NCBI GenBank assembly: GCA_945875065.1
Contig: CAMCJC010000086.1
Coordinates: 1 to 9,032, forward strand
Reading direction: 5' to 3'
DNA from: an uncultured Propionibacteriaceae bacterium
GTDB taxonomy: Bacteria; Actinomycetota; Actinomycetes; Propionibacteriales; Propionibacteriaceae
Length of the DNA: 9,032 nt
The notes under the pieces were generated by a model. The model searched no databases and had not been told where the DNA came from. It was given only the letters and a program-made list of their open reading frames with translations. The translations under genes were made by a program, and so were the position numbers. The first letter of the stretch is position 1. Each line of letters starts with the position of its first letter. Positions 1 to 7,219 of this stretch are shown one piece after another.

Positions 1-672
1 GCCGTCTTGCCGGGCGTAGCCCTTCGCCATCGCCCACGCCCAGATGCGGTTGACCTCATGGAACCCCCGTTCCTCACGATGGATTGGCAGGCCGCCCGCC
101 CACCGCAGGCCCGGCAGCACGACGGGCCTGCCGTCCGGAGCTACCAGTACGATCGCGGCGGCATTCCCGAAGGAGGTGTGTCCCGACTGCTGGATCTGGA
201 TGAAGAACGAAGTCCGGTTGGTCGGCCACGGATAGTCGGCCCGGCGGAACAGGGTGCGGACATGGACGCCGGCGCCGTCCAGGACGGTTCGTCCCAGCAG
301 CATTGAGACTGCGAGCAAGGCCATCCCGATGCTGATCAGGAGCAGCAGGAGCCCGCCGACGGTAGTCATGCCGCCCTTACCCATCAGGTCGAAGGACGAG
401 ACGAGACAGATGATCGCGACCACGCCAGCCCCGATCGGGATTGCCAGCGAGGCGGCCGAAGACATCGCCCGAAGCGAGATGGCGTTCAAGGCCAAGGGAA
501 TCGGTTCGGATCCACCGGCTCGGTAGGAGACGGCTCCTTGCGGCCCAAAATGCGGTGGGGGAGCGGAGGGCGGCAACTGCGGTCCGCTAGATCGCCAGGG
601 AACCGGTTGCTGGGGCGGTCCGTAACTCTGCTGGGGCGGTTGGGGCCTACCCGGCCAGGTCGGTTGGGTCAC
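1..672 (-). CDS. Proline-rich two-helix membrane protein with PH-like domain (3' end off the left edge)
   Basis: Seen: an uninterrupted frame of 224 codons from a GTG at 672-670, still open at base 1. The GTG follows an AGGA-type ribosome binding site 8 bases upstream; the nearer ATG is followed at once by a stop. Residues 1-45 are rich in Pro and Gln (PQQSYGPPQQPVPW). Two hydrophobic helices follow at about 72-93 and 105-126. Then comes a soluble part with the pattern DGAGVHVRTLFRR...YPW at 132-149, beta-rich sequence to about 190, and HEVNRIWAWAMAKGY at 205-219. Known: this order (two helices, then a domain beginning 'DxxGvxvr...W' and ending with a Trp-containing helix) is typical of small actinobacterial membrane proteins with a bacterial PH domain (bPH_6-like). 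Inference: membrane anchored, PH-like domain cytoplasmic, function unknown. It lies 74 bases downstream of the large minus-strand gene with no clear terminator between, so co-transcription is plausible. Confidence 0.82.
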   Translation of the reverse strand, partial: MTQPTWPGRPQPPQQSYGPPQQPVPWRSSGPQLPPSAPPPHFGPQGAVSYRAGGSEPIPLALNAISLRAMSSAASLAIPIGAGVVAIICLVSSFDLMGKGGMTTVGGLLLLLISIGMALLAVSMLLGRTVLDGAGVHVRTLFRRADYPWPTNRTSFFIQIQQSGHTSFGNAAAIVLVAPDGRPVVLPGLRWAGGLPIHREERGFHEVNRIWAWAMAKGYARQDG

Positions 673-746
673 GAATCACATCCTGGCACGGTGGCGGATC
701 ACAGCGTCTTGGACGGCCGGGCACCACTATCGGCGGCCAACCTCGG

Positions 747-3182
747 TCAACGGCGGAGGTGGCCGACGATGCGACGCGCGACTTGGATCGCCGGGATGCT
801 GCCCTCACGCTCGGCGAGAGACGTGATGCCGGGCAGGTCGCTGGCGATACCGGCGGCCCGCGCCTCCGGAACGAACTCTTCCAGATCGGCAAGGAGAGCC
901 TCGGTGGGGGCCGTGATCGCCTGGGTCGCCAGGTGATCGACCATGTCGGCCAGCAGCGGCCACGCGGCGGGCTGGCCACCGGCCCTAGCCGTTAGGATGA
1001 GCGTCTCCGCGACCCGCACGTCGACGGGGTCGAAGGCGCGGCGGATACGGGTGTGCCAGGCGTGCAGGAGATCCTCGCCGGTGATGCGGCCTTCGTCCCA
1101 ACCGCGGGCCAGCAACTCGGCGACCTCCTGCCTGAGGGCCCCCTCGGCGGCGCTGGCGAGCATGAACCAGGCGATGGTCACCGGTCTACCCCACGGCCGG
1201 GCAGTGGCGGCGACGGGGGCGAACGCCCGGATCCCGTCTTCTGGGCCGCGCTCCATCAGGGTGTGGATGACGACGGCGGCGGGCCGCGTCGGATGGTTCG
1301 GCAGCAAGGTCAGAACCGGCGGGATCTCGGCCAGGGTGCTGCGGATCGCCGAGTCGTCAAAGGCTAGATGGACGCCGATGGCGGCGAGAGCCTCGGGGGT
1401 CGCGGCGCGGACCGGCCGGTAGGGGCGGGCCCAAGCGTCGTCGAGGCCGAGGAGGGAATGGACGGTGGAATCATCGCCTTGGGCGACTAGGCGCGCGGCC
1501 ACCCGGTTGTGCCAGCGGGTCAGGCCCCGCTCGGGGGAGAGCAGAACGAGCTCGCCCGGCTCGGGACGATTGCGCCGCCAGTGCCACATGACGGTGTGAA
1601 GGGTGGTGTCGGTGCCTTTGATGGGGACATCGGGGACGGCGACCGCCCATCTAGGCAGCGTCGCGGCATCCAGCCGGCCGAGGGCGATTGCGAGGTCGGC
1701 GGGCAGGAGCTCGACCTCGCTATGCCGGAACTGGCGGGCACGCGCCTGGAATGCGTCCCAGGTGATGCGGAAGTCTGAGTGAGTGGGGGTGGACAGCAGA
1801 CACGGGATCTGGCCGAGGGAGTCGATGGCTGACGCGGCCCGTTGCGCCAGCAACTCCAGCAGCATGCCGCCGGAACCGGGCGGCACCGGGTCGCGTTGGG
1901 CCGGATGGTTGACACGCAGGATCGCGTTCTCGAGGAGGTTCGAGACGAACCCCGTCAGGCCGAGTCGGTAGGCCACGGCGGCGCGAATCTCCTCAAGCCG
2001 GCCTGCAGCGGCGGTGGCGACGAGGCAGGCCAGGGCACGCTCGTGCGTCATCGGGTCGCCGGCGTAGCTGGCCGCGACCTCCTTGATGAGCTTCGCTAGG
2101 CCGTCTTCGTCTAGGAGAAGAGCCTCGCCGTCGAGGCCGGCGACCGGTGCGGGAGGGGGCGCTTCGGGCTCGTGCCATGACGACACCCGCGCCCACTGCT
2201 CTAGGGGGATGCGGGCGTCGGAGCGCAGGGCGGGGTCGGAGTCGCTGGCAGCCTCGACTGCCTCGCGTAGTTCGAGCGTCGGGACCTCGATGCGAGTCAG
2301 CTCGGCCAGGATGCTCCGGCGAAGGCCGCGTTCGCGGCGGGATAGGACGCCGAGGGCGAGGCGGATGAGGTCGGCGTCGGAAAGCTCGGGCCGCAGCACC
2401 TCGGTCAGAACCTGTCGGGCGAAGGCGCCCGGTACCGTTCCGATGGATGCGACCAGGCGTGACCTGACATCCCACAGCAACGGCGCCAGGTCGAGCGCAT
2501 CGAACCATACGAGGGCGACGGCGTGGGCGTCGCGCGATTCTCCGCGTTCCAGGACGTCGAGGAGGCCGGCCAGGAGGACGGCATCGTCCAAGGACTCGTC
2601 GGCCCGCAGCGCCGCGATGGCCTCGCGGATCTCTTTGGTGCGGGCCGCGATGTTGAAGTTCGCGACCTTGAAGGCCCCCGGCGTGGCGCAAGCCAACAGG
2701 AATCTCTCCTGCCACCTGGCACCGGCCTCCGGGAGGGCGCCGCCTTGTACCCAGCCGTGCCAGTAACCGGCCTCCAGGGGGAGGGGAAGGCGTTTGGCAT
2801 CGAGCGCCTGATCCAGCAGTCGGGGCAGGCGGGTGACGACGTCGCGGCGGGCGCATGCGTGCTCAGCGAAGCTCGCGAGGTACTCGCGGCTGCGAGAGCA
2901 TAGGACGGCGACGGCGTAGTCGAGGAGGGGTTGGGTGCGCAGCAGCTGGTCACAGCCGCCCGGGTGCAGAGCTTGGGCGAGGAGCTCGGGGTCGACGCCT
3001 ACGGCGATCCCGGTCACCAGCAGCTGGGCTCGGGAGACGTCGCCGCGAACGTCGTCGAGGGCGGCGGGAAAAGCTGCGACGTAGTCGGTGCGTTGGCGAG
3101 GACCGAGGTCGTCCAGGGCCGCGAGTAAGGCCGAGCGGTCGCGTTTCACTAAGGCGAGTAGCGCGACGCTGCTGTCGGTCAT
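747..3182 (-). CDS. Large alpha-helical protein resembling the DUF6493 family
   Basis: Seen: 811 codons from an ATG preceded by GAGGA at 9 bases spacing. The protein is almost wholly helical, Leu/Ala rich, with no signal peptide or transmembrane helix, so cytoplasmic and probably a HEAT-like solenoid. Recognisable blocks are IPCLLSTPTHSD (459-470), then LLPADLAIALGRLDAATLPRW (about 492-512) and an aromatic/basic patch HTVMWHWRRNRP (529-540). A short proline-rich linker lies near 339-347. Known: a 'LLATPT...' block followed by '..DLxxALxRLP' is characteristic of DUF6493 proteins, usually about 800-950 residues in actinobacteria, so this length looks complete. Members have no established biochemical role; from memory they often sit near SWIM-zinc-finger, MoxR AAA+ and VWA genes. 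Inference: a scaffold or adaptor component. None of the usual partners is intact here; a MoxR fragment lies near 8.5 kb. The family call rests on remembered motifs; the reading frame itself is secure. Confidence 0.85.
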   Translation of the reverse strand: MTDSSVALLALVKRDRSALLAALDDLGPRQRTDYVAAFPAALDDVRGDVSRAQLLVTGIAVGVDPELLAQALHPGGCDQLLRTQPLLDYAVAVLCSRSREYLASFAEHACARRDVVTRLPRLLDQALDAKRLPLPLEAGYWHGWVQGGALPEAGARWQERFLLACATPGAFKVANFNIAARTKEIREAIAALRADESLDDAVLLAGLLDVLERGESRDAHAVALVWFDALDLAPLLWDVRSRLVASIGTVPGAFARQVLTEVLRPELSDADLIRLALGVLSRRERGLRRSILAELTRIEVPTLELREAVEAASDSDPALRSDARIPLEQWARVSSWHEPEAPPPAPVAGLDGEALLLDEDGLAKLIKEVAASYAGDPMTHERALACLVATAAAGRLEEIRAAVAYRLGLTGFVSNLLENAILRVNHPAQRDPVPPGSGGMLLELLAQRAASAIDSLGQIPCLLSTPTHSDFRITWDAFQARARQFRHSEVELLPADLAIALGRLDAATLPRWAVAVPDVPIKGTDTTLHTVMWHWRRNRPEPGELVLLSPERGLTRWHNRVAARLVAQGDDSTVHSLLGLDDAWARPYRPVRAATPEALAAIGVHLAFDDSAIRSTLAEIPPVLTLLPNHPTRPAAVVIHTLMERGPEDGIRAFAPVAATARPWGRPVTIAWFMLASAAEGALRQEVAELLARGWDEGRITGEDLLHAWHTRIRRAFDPVDVRVAETLILTARAGGQPAAWPLLADMVDHLATQAITAPTEALLADLEEFVPEARAAGIASDLPGITSLAEREGSIPAIQVARRIVGHLRR

Positions 3183-3213
3183 CCCGGCGGGTCCTCATCT
3201 CCAAGCTGGCGGT

Positions 3214-3231
3214 GGCCCGGGTGTCCGGGCC
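3214..3231. repeat. Perfect hairpin just upstream of the DUF6493-like gene
   Basis: GGCCCGG-GTGT-CCGGGCC: seven perfect G/C pairs around a four-base loop, 31 bases ahead of the minus-strand start at 3182. If transcribed it would form a stable stem in that gene's 5' leader; as DNA it is a dyad that a regulator could bind. No T-run follows on either strand, so a terminator is unlikely. Confidence 0.45.
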
Positions 3232-3270
3232 GGTTGCGGTGAATCCCAGCTAGACAGCCTACGGATCCCG

Positions 3271-3282
3271 GCGGCTAGCCGC
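3271..3282. promoter_or_regulatory. 12-base perfect palindrome in the divergent promoter region
   Basis: GCGGCTAGCCGC is a perfect dyad between the divergent starts of the DUF6493-like gene and glpD. It is flanked by a longer-range inverted pair, CCTGTCGG (3291-3298) and CCGACAGG (3356-3363), which brackets the likely glpD promoter area. Which gene it serves is not known. Palindromes of this size are uncommon by chance in 300 bases but not decisive in GC-rich DNA. Confidence 0.35.
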
Positions 3283-3385
3283 GACGGCGCCCTGTCGGTT
3301 GTGAAGCGTAATCCCTTGTCGGCGTTGCATTGATGTTAGAAGTCTGGCCATCCGGCCGACAGGATCCGAAGGTTCTGTGAGGTCA

Positions 3386-3433
3386 GTGCACCAGGGTCCG
3401 CGGTGTCAGACTGGTCGTGCACGAACGTGCACG
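3386..3433. promoter_or_regulatory. Three GTGCAC cores, candidate glpD operator
   Basis: GTGCAC occurs at 3386-3391, 3417-3422 and 3427-3432. The last two sit inside a tandem repeat of an 8-base palindrome, CGTGCACG-AA-CGTGCACG (3416-3433). Centre-to-centre spacings are 31 and 10 bases, close to three turns and one turn of the DNA helix, so all cores would face the same side. It lies 64-111 bases ahead of the glpD start, where a repressor or activator site would be expected. The protein that binds is unknown; a DeoR-type glycerol regulator is one guess, not supported by a recognised consensus. Confidence 0.45.
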
Positions 3434-3496
3434 GCGGTTGAGCTTTCGGTCAGCACGCGGGAGAGTAGGACGAAAGCGAGCAAAGGAGCGCCCGAT

Positions 3497-5209
3497 ATGA
3501 CAGTCCTGTCCAACCAGCAGCGAGCCGCCTCTTTGGAGGCCATGACCAAACAGAAGTTCGACGTCCTCGTCATCGGTGGCGGTGTCACCGGTGCCGGTAT
3601 CGCCGTTGATGCCGCGGCCCGCGGCCTCAGTACCGCCATCATCGAGGGTCAGGACTGGGCGTCGGGTACGTCGTCGCGGTCCTCGCGCCTGGTGCACGGC
3701 GGCCTGCGCTACCTGTACAACCTCGACTTCAAACTTGTTGCCGAGGCCTTGCGGGAGCGCGGCCGGCTCCTGAGCACGATCGCGCCTCACCTTGTCGAGG
3801 CGCAGCCGTTCCTGTGGCCGTTGAAAACTCCGGTCATCGAGCGTGCCTACTCCGCCGTCGGCGTTGGAATGTACGACGCGTTGGCCCGCATCGGCTCGGG
3901 CGGCAAGGCCACCGTCCCGATCCAGCGTCACCTCAGCAAAGCCGGCGCCTTGCGTCGTTTCCCCGAGATCCGGGAAGACGCCCTCGTCGGTGCCATCGAG
4001 TTCTACGACGCCCGTGTCGACGATGCCCGCCTCGTCATCACTCTGGTTCGCACCGCCGTCAAGCACGGTGCCGAGGCCGCCAGCCGCGTTCTGGTCAAGG
4101 AGGTCGTGAAGAACTCCGCTGGTCGCGCCACCGGCGTCCGCGCCGTCGACCTCGAGAGCGGCAAGGAGCTCACCATTGAGGCTGAGCGCATCATCAATGC
4201 CACTGGCGTTTGGACCGAGGAGACCCAGGATCTCGCGGGCGGCACGGGCGGCCTGAAAGTTCTCGCGTCGAAGGGCATCCACATCGTCATCCCGCGGTCC
4301 CGTCTGAAGGCGAAGACCGGCATGTTCCTGCGCACCGAGAAGTCGGTGCTGTTCATCATCCCGTGGCAGCACTACTGGGTGATTGGCACCACCGATACCG
4401 CGTGGCACGAGCAGATCAAGCACCCGGTGCCCACGTCTGAGGACATCGACTACGTCCTTGCGCATGCCAACGAGGTTCTTGCCGAGCCGTTGACCCGCGA
4501 CGACATCATCGGCACCTATGCGGGCCTTCGCCCGCTGCTGCAGCCGAAGGTTCTTGATGAGTCGAAGTCCACGAAGGTTTCCCGCGAGCACACCGTGACT
4601 GAGGTCATCCCCGGCATGATCGCGATCGCCGGCGGCAAACTCACGACGTACCGCGTCATGGCCGAGGACGCCGTCGACTTTGCGCTGGGCAAGTCGCTCG
4701 CCAAGGCCCGGCCATCTGTCACAGATACCCTTCCGCTGCTCGGCGCCGACGGCTTCTTCGCCGTCAAGAACCGTGTTGGCGCGCTCGGTGAAAAGTACGG
4801 CTTCGACTCCGACCGCATGCACCAGTTGGTGCGCCGCTACGGATCCGAACTGCCCGATCTCCTCGCCTTGATCGACGAGGATCCGTCGATGGGCAAGCCG
4901 CTCGCGAACGCCCCGCAGTTCATTCGCGCCGAGGTCCACCGTGCCTGCTCCGTTGAGGGCGCCATCCACCTTGAGGACATCCTCATCGCTCGAGTCCGCC
5001 TCAACTCGGAGGCCCGTGACCGTGGCGCGGCCGTCGTCGACGAGGTCGCGGACATCGCGGCAGCGGTCCTCGGCTGGGACGAGGACCGCAAGGAGCGCGA
5101 GAAGGCCAACTATCGGGCTCGCATCTCGGCCGAGCTGGCTGCCGAAGAGCAGACGAGCGACGCGGCGGCCTCCGCGGCTCGCATCGTCGCCGAGGATATC
5201 GTCGGCTGA
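3497..5209 (+). CDS. glpD: Aerobic glycerol-3-phosphate dehydrogenase (FAD, quinone-linked)
   Basis: Oxidises sn-glycerol-3-phosphate to dihydroxyacetone phosphate and passes electrons through FAD to the quinone pool; a peripheral cytoplasmic-membrane enzyme of glycerol and phospholipid-glycerol use. Seen in the 570-residue product: FAD dinucleotide-binding FDVLVIGGGVTGAGIAVDAA (21-40), SSRLVHGGLRYL (62-73), INATGVW (233-239), GTTDT (297-301), YAGLRPL with its conserved Arg (341-347), GGKLTTYR (379-386), then the helical C-terminal DAO_C domain (about 410-530). Known: length and motif order match full-length actinobacterial GlpD. The ATG at 3497 is chosen because AAAGGAG (3482-3488) lies 8 bases upstream; the frame runs open further 5' to 3377 but without such a site, and Met16 (3542) has GGAGG only 2 bases away. 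No glpF or glpK adjoins it. A strong terminator follows, so it is probably a single-gene transcript. No truncation or missing key residue is seen. Confidence 0.97.
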   Translation: MTVLSNQQRAASLEAMTKQKFDVLVIGGGVTGAGIAVDAAARGLSTAIIEGQDWASGTSSRSSRLVHGGLRYLYNLDFKLVAEALRERGRLLSTIAPHLVEAQPFLWPLKTPVIERAYSAVGVGMYDALARIGSGGKATVPIQRHLSKAGALRRFPEIREDALVGAIEFYDARVDDARLVITLVRTAVKHGAEAASRVLVKEVVKNSAGRATGVRAVDLESGKELTIEAERIINATGVWTEETQDLAGGTGGLKVLASKGIHIVIPRSRLKAKTGMFLRTEKSVLFIIPWQHYWVIGTTDTAWHEQIKHPVPTSEDIDYVLAHANEVLAEPLTRDDIIGTYAGLRPLLQPKVLDESKSTKVSREHTVTEVIPGMIAIAGGKLTTYRVMAEDAVDFALGKSLAKARPSVTDTLPLLGADGFFAVKNRVGALGEKYGFDSDRMHQLVRRYGSELPDLLALIDEDPSMGKPLANAPQFIRAEVHRACSVEGAIHLEDILIARVRLNSEARDRGAAVVDEVADIAAAVLGWDEDRKEREKANYRARISAELAAEEQTSDAAASAARIVAEDIVG

Positions 5210-5218
5210 TTGAACCCA

Positions 5219-5253
5219 GAAGGGGCGGGAACCTCCAAGGTCCCCGCCCCTTC
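5219..5253 (+). terminator. glpD terminator hairpin
   Basis: An 11-pair perfect stem (5219-5229 GAAGGGGCGGG with 5243-5253), one A/C mismatch, then four more pairs (ACCT with AGGT) around loop CCA. It begins 10 bases after the glpD stop. No strong T-run follows, as is common for actinobacterial terminators. Confidence 0.85.
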
Positions 5254-5512
5254 GCCATGCCTGCTGTTCTTCCCTGACCGGGCCCGACTCACGTGCTCAA
5301 GAATCGCTGTTCTGGGCGAAAGGGCGGCGTGGCTCGAGGGCGGCATCGCCGCGTGTAGTGGCCGCGACGATGTGATTGCAAAGTGAACAATTTCGGTGCG
5401 CGGCCCGCGGTGGAGAATGGGTATGCCGACTGGGACAGGAAGCCTCGTTGCGTGGTGTATTGCGCTGTCAGAGCGTGTTTCGTACAGACTTCTCCCTGGG
5501 TTAGCAGAGAGG

Positions 5513-5539
5513 TAAAGCAGTTTCAAGGGAAACTGTTTA
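5513..5539. repeat. Strong hairpin, TAAA(G)CAGTTTC / GAAACTGTTTA
   Basis: CAGTTTC-AAGG-GAAACTG forms seven perfect pairs with a four-base loop (5518-5535). It extends by four A/T pairs to 5513 and 5539 with one bulged G at 5517. Being A/T-rich in a GC-rich genome it stands out. It is followed 26 bases later by a second hairpin. It could be part of a structured RNA or a protein-binding dyad; no T-run follows, so a simple terminator is unlikely. Confidence 0.5.
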
Positions 5540-5565
5540 GTGGGCTGAATCCTGTGAAACCGTGG

Positions 5566-5599
5566 CCCCGAGGCAGGTGGCGTGATAAAGCCTCAGGGG
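5566..5599. repeat. Second hairpin, CCCCGAGGC / GCCTC(A)GGGG
   Basis: Nine base pairs (5566-5574 with 5590-5599) with one bulged A at 5595 and a 15-base loop. Together with the hairpin at 5513-5539 it makes a compact structured block of about 90 bases in the non-coding region. I compared it by eye with the cyclic-di-AMP (ydaO) and cobalamin riboswitch cores and did not find their conserved words, so no named family is assigned. Confidence 0.4.
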
Positions 5600-5715
5600 T
5601 GTTAGCCGGAGATGCTGAAGATCGTGACGAATATCAGGAGAACCCAGGGTAGCTGAGAAATCATGGGCGGATTCTAAGGGATGGCGCGGTCGTCGATGCA
5701 CCCGGGGGCGCTGTA

Positions 5716-5727
5716 GTCCGATCGGAC
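5716..5727. promoter_or_regulatory. Palindrome GTCCGATCGGAC upstream of the first secreted-protein gene
   Basis: Perfect 12-base dyad, 280 bases ahead of the start at 6007. It shares the core TCYGATCGGA with the dyad at 7015-7032, which lies ahead of the paralogous second gene. A -10-like TACACT begins 17 bases after it (5745-5750), though the bases at the -35 position match the consensus poorly. It could be an operator common to both genes. Confidence 0.35.
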
Positions 5728-6006
5728 GGCTGTGGTGCGATATGTACACTTCTGGGCATTGTGTCATCCGAAACGCCGGCAAATCCAAGCTTCTGGCGAC
5801 CGTTCGGCTGTCATCCAGGCGTGTGACAGGCGATCGATGCATTGTGGATAAACGGCCAAGAATTGTCAGACGAATGTCCAAAGAATGCATATTAATTAGC
5901 GCTTCCTGAGGATTCTCAGCTAGCTTTCTGGTTCGAGACGTGCTGCCTACCGCTGAGATTCGGGGGATCCAGGCGGTACTTCGACAACCTATTGATTGGA
6001 GCCACC

Positions 6007-6885
6007 ATGAAGAGATTGTTGACCGGCTTAGCCGTGTCAATCCTGCTACTGCTGCAGGTCCCGTCATCGGCACGCGCCTTCCAAGAAGAAGTCAACCCGG
6101 AGGCCGCCCGGACCTTCGCCACGCTCGCTGACATGACCTCCAGGCGGAACCTGTCTGGGACGGTCAGCGTCCGGACTTTCGATCCCAAGCTTGGGGTCCG
6201 TTCGATGAAGTTCCGGGTCCAGGCCAGCCAGCCTGCGGGACTCGTCGCCCAGATCTCCTATCGCCTCGCTGACGGCCGCTGGGCCGTTCCGATCGGGAAC
6301 CGCACCTCGGCACCGCGGTCGGTCAACCAGTCGGCCGCCAAGAGCGCTGTCGCCCGGGCGCGTACATTCGTCGCTGCTGGCCGCGACCTGGTGTGGGCCT
6401 CGGAGGGGTACACGCCGCTCAGTGGCAAGGTCACCAAGGATGTGGAGACGAAACCGTACCCCGTGACCTGCTCCCACTTCGTCGCGATGGTCATGCAGGG
6501 CTGGGACTACAACCACACGACCTACGTCGCCAACCAGAACACCCGTGTGGGGCCGTATGTCAACTACGGTCCGCTGAACAGCGACGCGAACATCTTCAGC
6601 GCCAACCGACTCGCCGCGTGGCACTACGCCAAGGGTGACATGTGGTACGTCGCTGGAAAACAGGACTGGCAGGTGGGTGACATCCTGTTCTACTCCCGCT
6701 CTGGGTATGCCTCCAGTGGTCGATTCGCGAACGTCTACCACGCCGCCTTGTACATCGGCGATAACAAGGTGATCCACTCGTGGGGCGTCGGATCTGGCGC
6801 CGGGGTGGTGGAAGAGCCTGTCAAGCCGTGGATGTTCAAGGATGTAGCGTTCGTGGCGCGCCCCAACTGGACCGCGCTGGGGTGA
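6007..6885 (+). CDS. Secreted NlpC/P60-like protein, copy 1
   Basis: Seen: 292 residues. A signal peptide covers about 1-24 (KR, hydrophobic run LLTGLAVSILLLLQV, then SARA before FQEE), so the product is exported by Sec. Residues 30-100 form a conserved N-terminal module ending in ISYRLADGRWAVP. Residues 112-290 carry the catalytic-type core: PYPVTCSHFVAMV (Cys155), VGDILFYS (223-230), NVYHAALYIG (His245) and KVIHSWG (His257). Known: Cys, then 'GD(L/I)xF', then 'HxxxYIG' and 'xIHS' is the Cys-His-His layout of NlpC/P60 peptidoglycan endopeptidases. Odd: the usual Asp before Cys is Thr, and about 90 residues separate Cys from His, roughly double the norm, with an insert containing NTRVGPYV. 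Inference: a cell-wall hydrolase or an exported relative; activity is unproven. The start follows GGAG (5998-6001) by 5 bases. The next gene is a paralogue with the same core. Confidence 0.88.
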   Translation: MKRLLTGLAVSILLLLQVPSSARAFQEEVNPEAARTFATLADMTSRRNLSGTVSVRTFDPKLGVRSMKFRVQASQPAGLVAQISYRLADGRWAVPIGNRTSAPRSVNQSAAKSAVARARTFVAAGRDLVWASEGYTPLSGKVTKDVETKPYPVTCSHFVAMVMQGWDYNHTTYVANQNTRVGPYVNYGPLNSDANIFSANRLAAWHYAKGDMWYVAGKQDWQVGDILFYSRSGYASSGRFANVYHAALYIGDNKVIHSWGVGSGAGVVEEPVKPWMFKDVAFVARPNWTALG

Positions 6886-6904
6886 CTTAAATCCTGACCA
6901 ACGG

Positions 6905-6941
6905 CCCCCGCCGGACGCCTGAGATGGCTGTCCCGCGGGGG
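6905..6941 (+). terminator. Terminator after secreted NlpC-like copy 1
   Basis: Twelve-position arms (CCCCCGCCGGAC at 6905-6916 with 6930-6941) pair with one C/C mismatch, and an inner GCC/GGC extends the stem. It starts 20 bases after the stop codon and is followed by the T-rich TCTTCGTCGTTTC. It suggests that the two paralogues are transcribed separately. Confidence 0.85.
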
Positions 6942-7190
6942 TCTTCGTCGTTTCGTGCAGAACTTTTGACGGTCGAGGTGGCAGAAGATGGCGTGGTGGT
7001 GCATACTTTCCGCCGTCATCTGATCGGATGACTCGGTTGAAACTTCTTGTAAATCGGGTCGGTCGGTGGGGTGAGGCCGGCGTGGCGTGACAGCACTGAT
7101 GGGGATCAAGGCTGCCTTGGATGCGACCGGTTGACTGTTCAATTCATGGGGGCTAACCGCTTGTGGCTAGGGAGTTTGTACGGCTCGCTG
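6942..7190. other. Promoter region of secreted NlpC-like copy 2
   Basis: No gene is seen. TTGACG (6966-6971) and TTGACT (7131-7136) look like -35 elements, but neither has a good -10 at 16-18 bases (TAACCG at 7154 is the best for the second). CATACT at 7002-7007 is a possible -10 element. The dyad at 7015-7032 is the clearest structured site. Transcription of copy 2 must start in this stretch or read through the terminator before it. Confidence 0.45.
7015..7032. promoter_or_regulatory. 18-base dyad GTCATC-TGATCG-GATGAC upstream of copy 2
   Basis: Six perfect pairs flank a centre that contains GATC; only one position pair of the whole 18 is mismatched. It shares TCYGATCGGA with the palindrome ahead of copy 1 and lies just after the -10-like CATACT (7002-7007), a position typical of a repressor site. 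The binding protein is unknown. Confidence 0.4.
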
Positions 7191-7219
7191 CCTTTTGGGA
7201 TAGGTGGTCCCAAAGGGAG
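7191..7219 (+). promoter_or_regulatory. Hairpin covering the ribosome binding site of copy 2
   Basis: CCTTTTGGGA (7191-7200) pairs with TCCCAAAGG (7208-7216), nine pairs with one bulged T and a seven-base loop. The ribosome binding site AAAGGGAG (7212-7219), six bases before the ATG at 7226, lies half inside the 3' arm. In the mRNA the stem would hide AAAGG, so translation may be conditional on unfolding. No such stem is seen at the start of copy 1. Confidence 0.45.

Larger units (their letters stand above)
5254..6006. other. Long intergenic region, no convincing gene
   Basis: About 750 bases between the glpD terminator and the first secreted-protein gene. Open frames here (for example a GTG frame at 5383-5652) lack a ribosome binding site, a family signature or coding-like composition. 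Base composition is visibly less GC-rich than the flanking genes, mostly in 5500-5560 and 5840-5900. It holds two hairpins (5513-5600), a 12-base palindrome (5716-5727), an inverted pair CTGTCA/TGACAG (5808-5829), a small stem CTGAG-GATT-CTCAG (5906-5919) and a single DnaA-box-like word at 5843-5851. The AT-rich segment GCATATTAATTAG (5887-5899), about 110 bases ahead of the next start, is the best guess for that gene's promoter, but no clean -35/-10 pair is visible. A small RNA or a long 5' leader is possible. Confidence 0.6.

Noticed and set aside
1993..2856. A 287-codon frame on the minus strand inside the DUF6493-like gene
   Set aside because: It is overlapped by the larger gene on the same strand, and its Arg/Pro-rich low-complexity translation is typical of a shifted GC-rich frame.
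3535..3544. Alternative glpD start at 3542 with GGAGG just upstream
   Set aside because: The spacing of 2 bases is too short, and the ATG at 3497 has a well-placed AAAGGAG.
3383..4969. A 528-codon open frame on the minus strand, antisense to glpD
   Set aside because: It lies wholly opposite an unmistakable glpD, has no family motifs, and is the usual mirror frame of GC-rich codons.
5383..5652. An 89-codon GTG frame in the non-coding region
   Set aside because: No ribosome binding site, no recognisable motif, and it runs across the two hairpins; noise is more likely.
5500..5660. Possible cyclic-di-AMP (ydaO) or cobalamin riboswitch, suggested by GGGCTGAATCC and the nearby NlpC-like gene
   Set aside because: The other conserved words of those cores are absent, and the element lies about 400 bases from the gene start.
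5808..5829. CTGTCA/TGACAG inverted pair as a possible CRP/GlxR site
   Set aside because: It does not fit TGTGA-N6-TCACA; spacing and half-sites are wrong.
5843..5851. TGTGGATAA, a reverse-strand match to the DnaA box TTATCCACA
   Set aside because: It is single, with no cluster of boxes and no dnaA/dnaN neighbourhood, so it does not support an origin.
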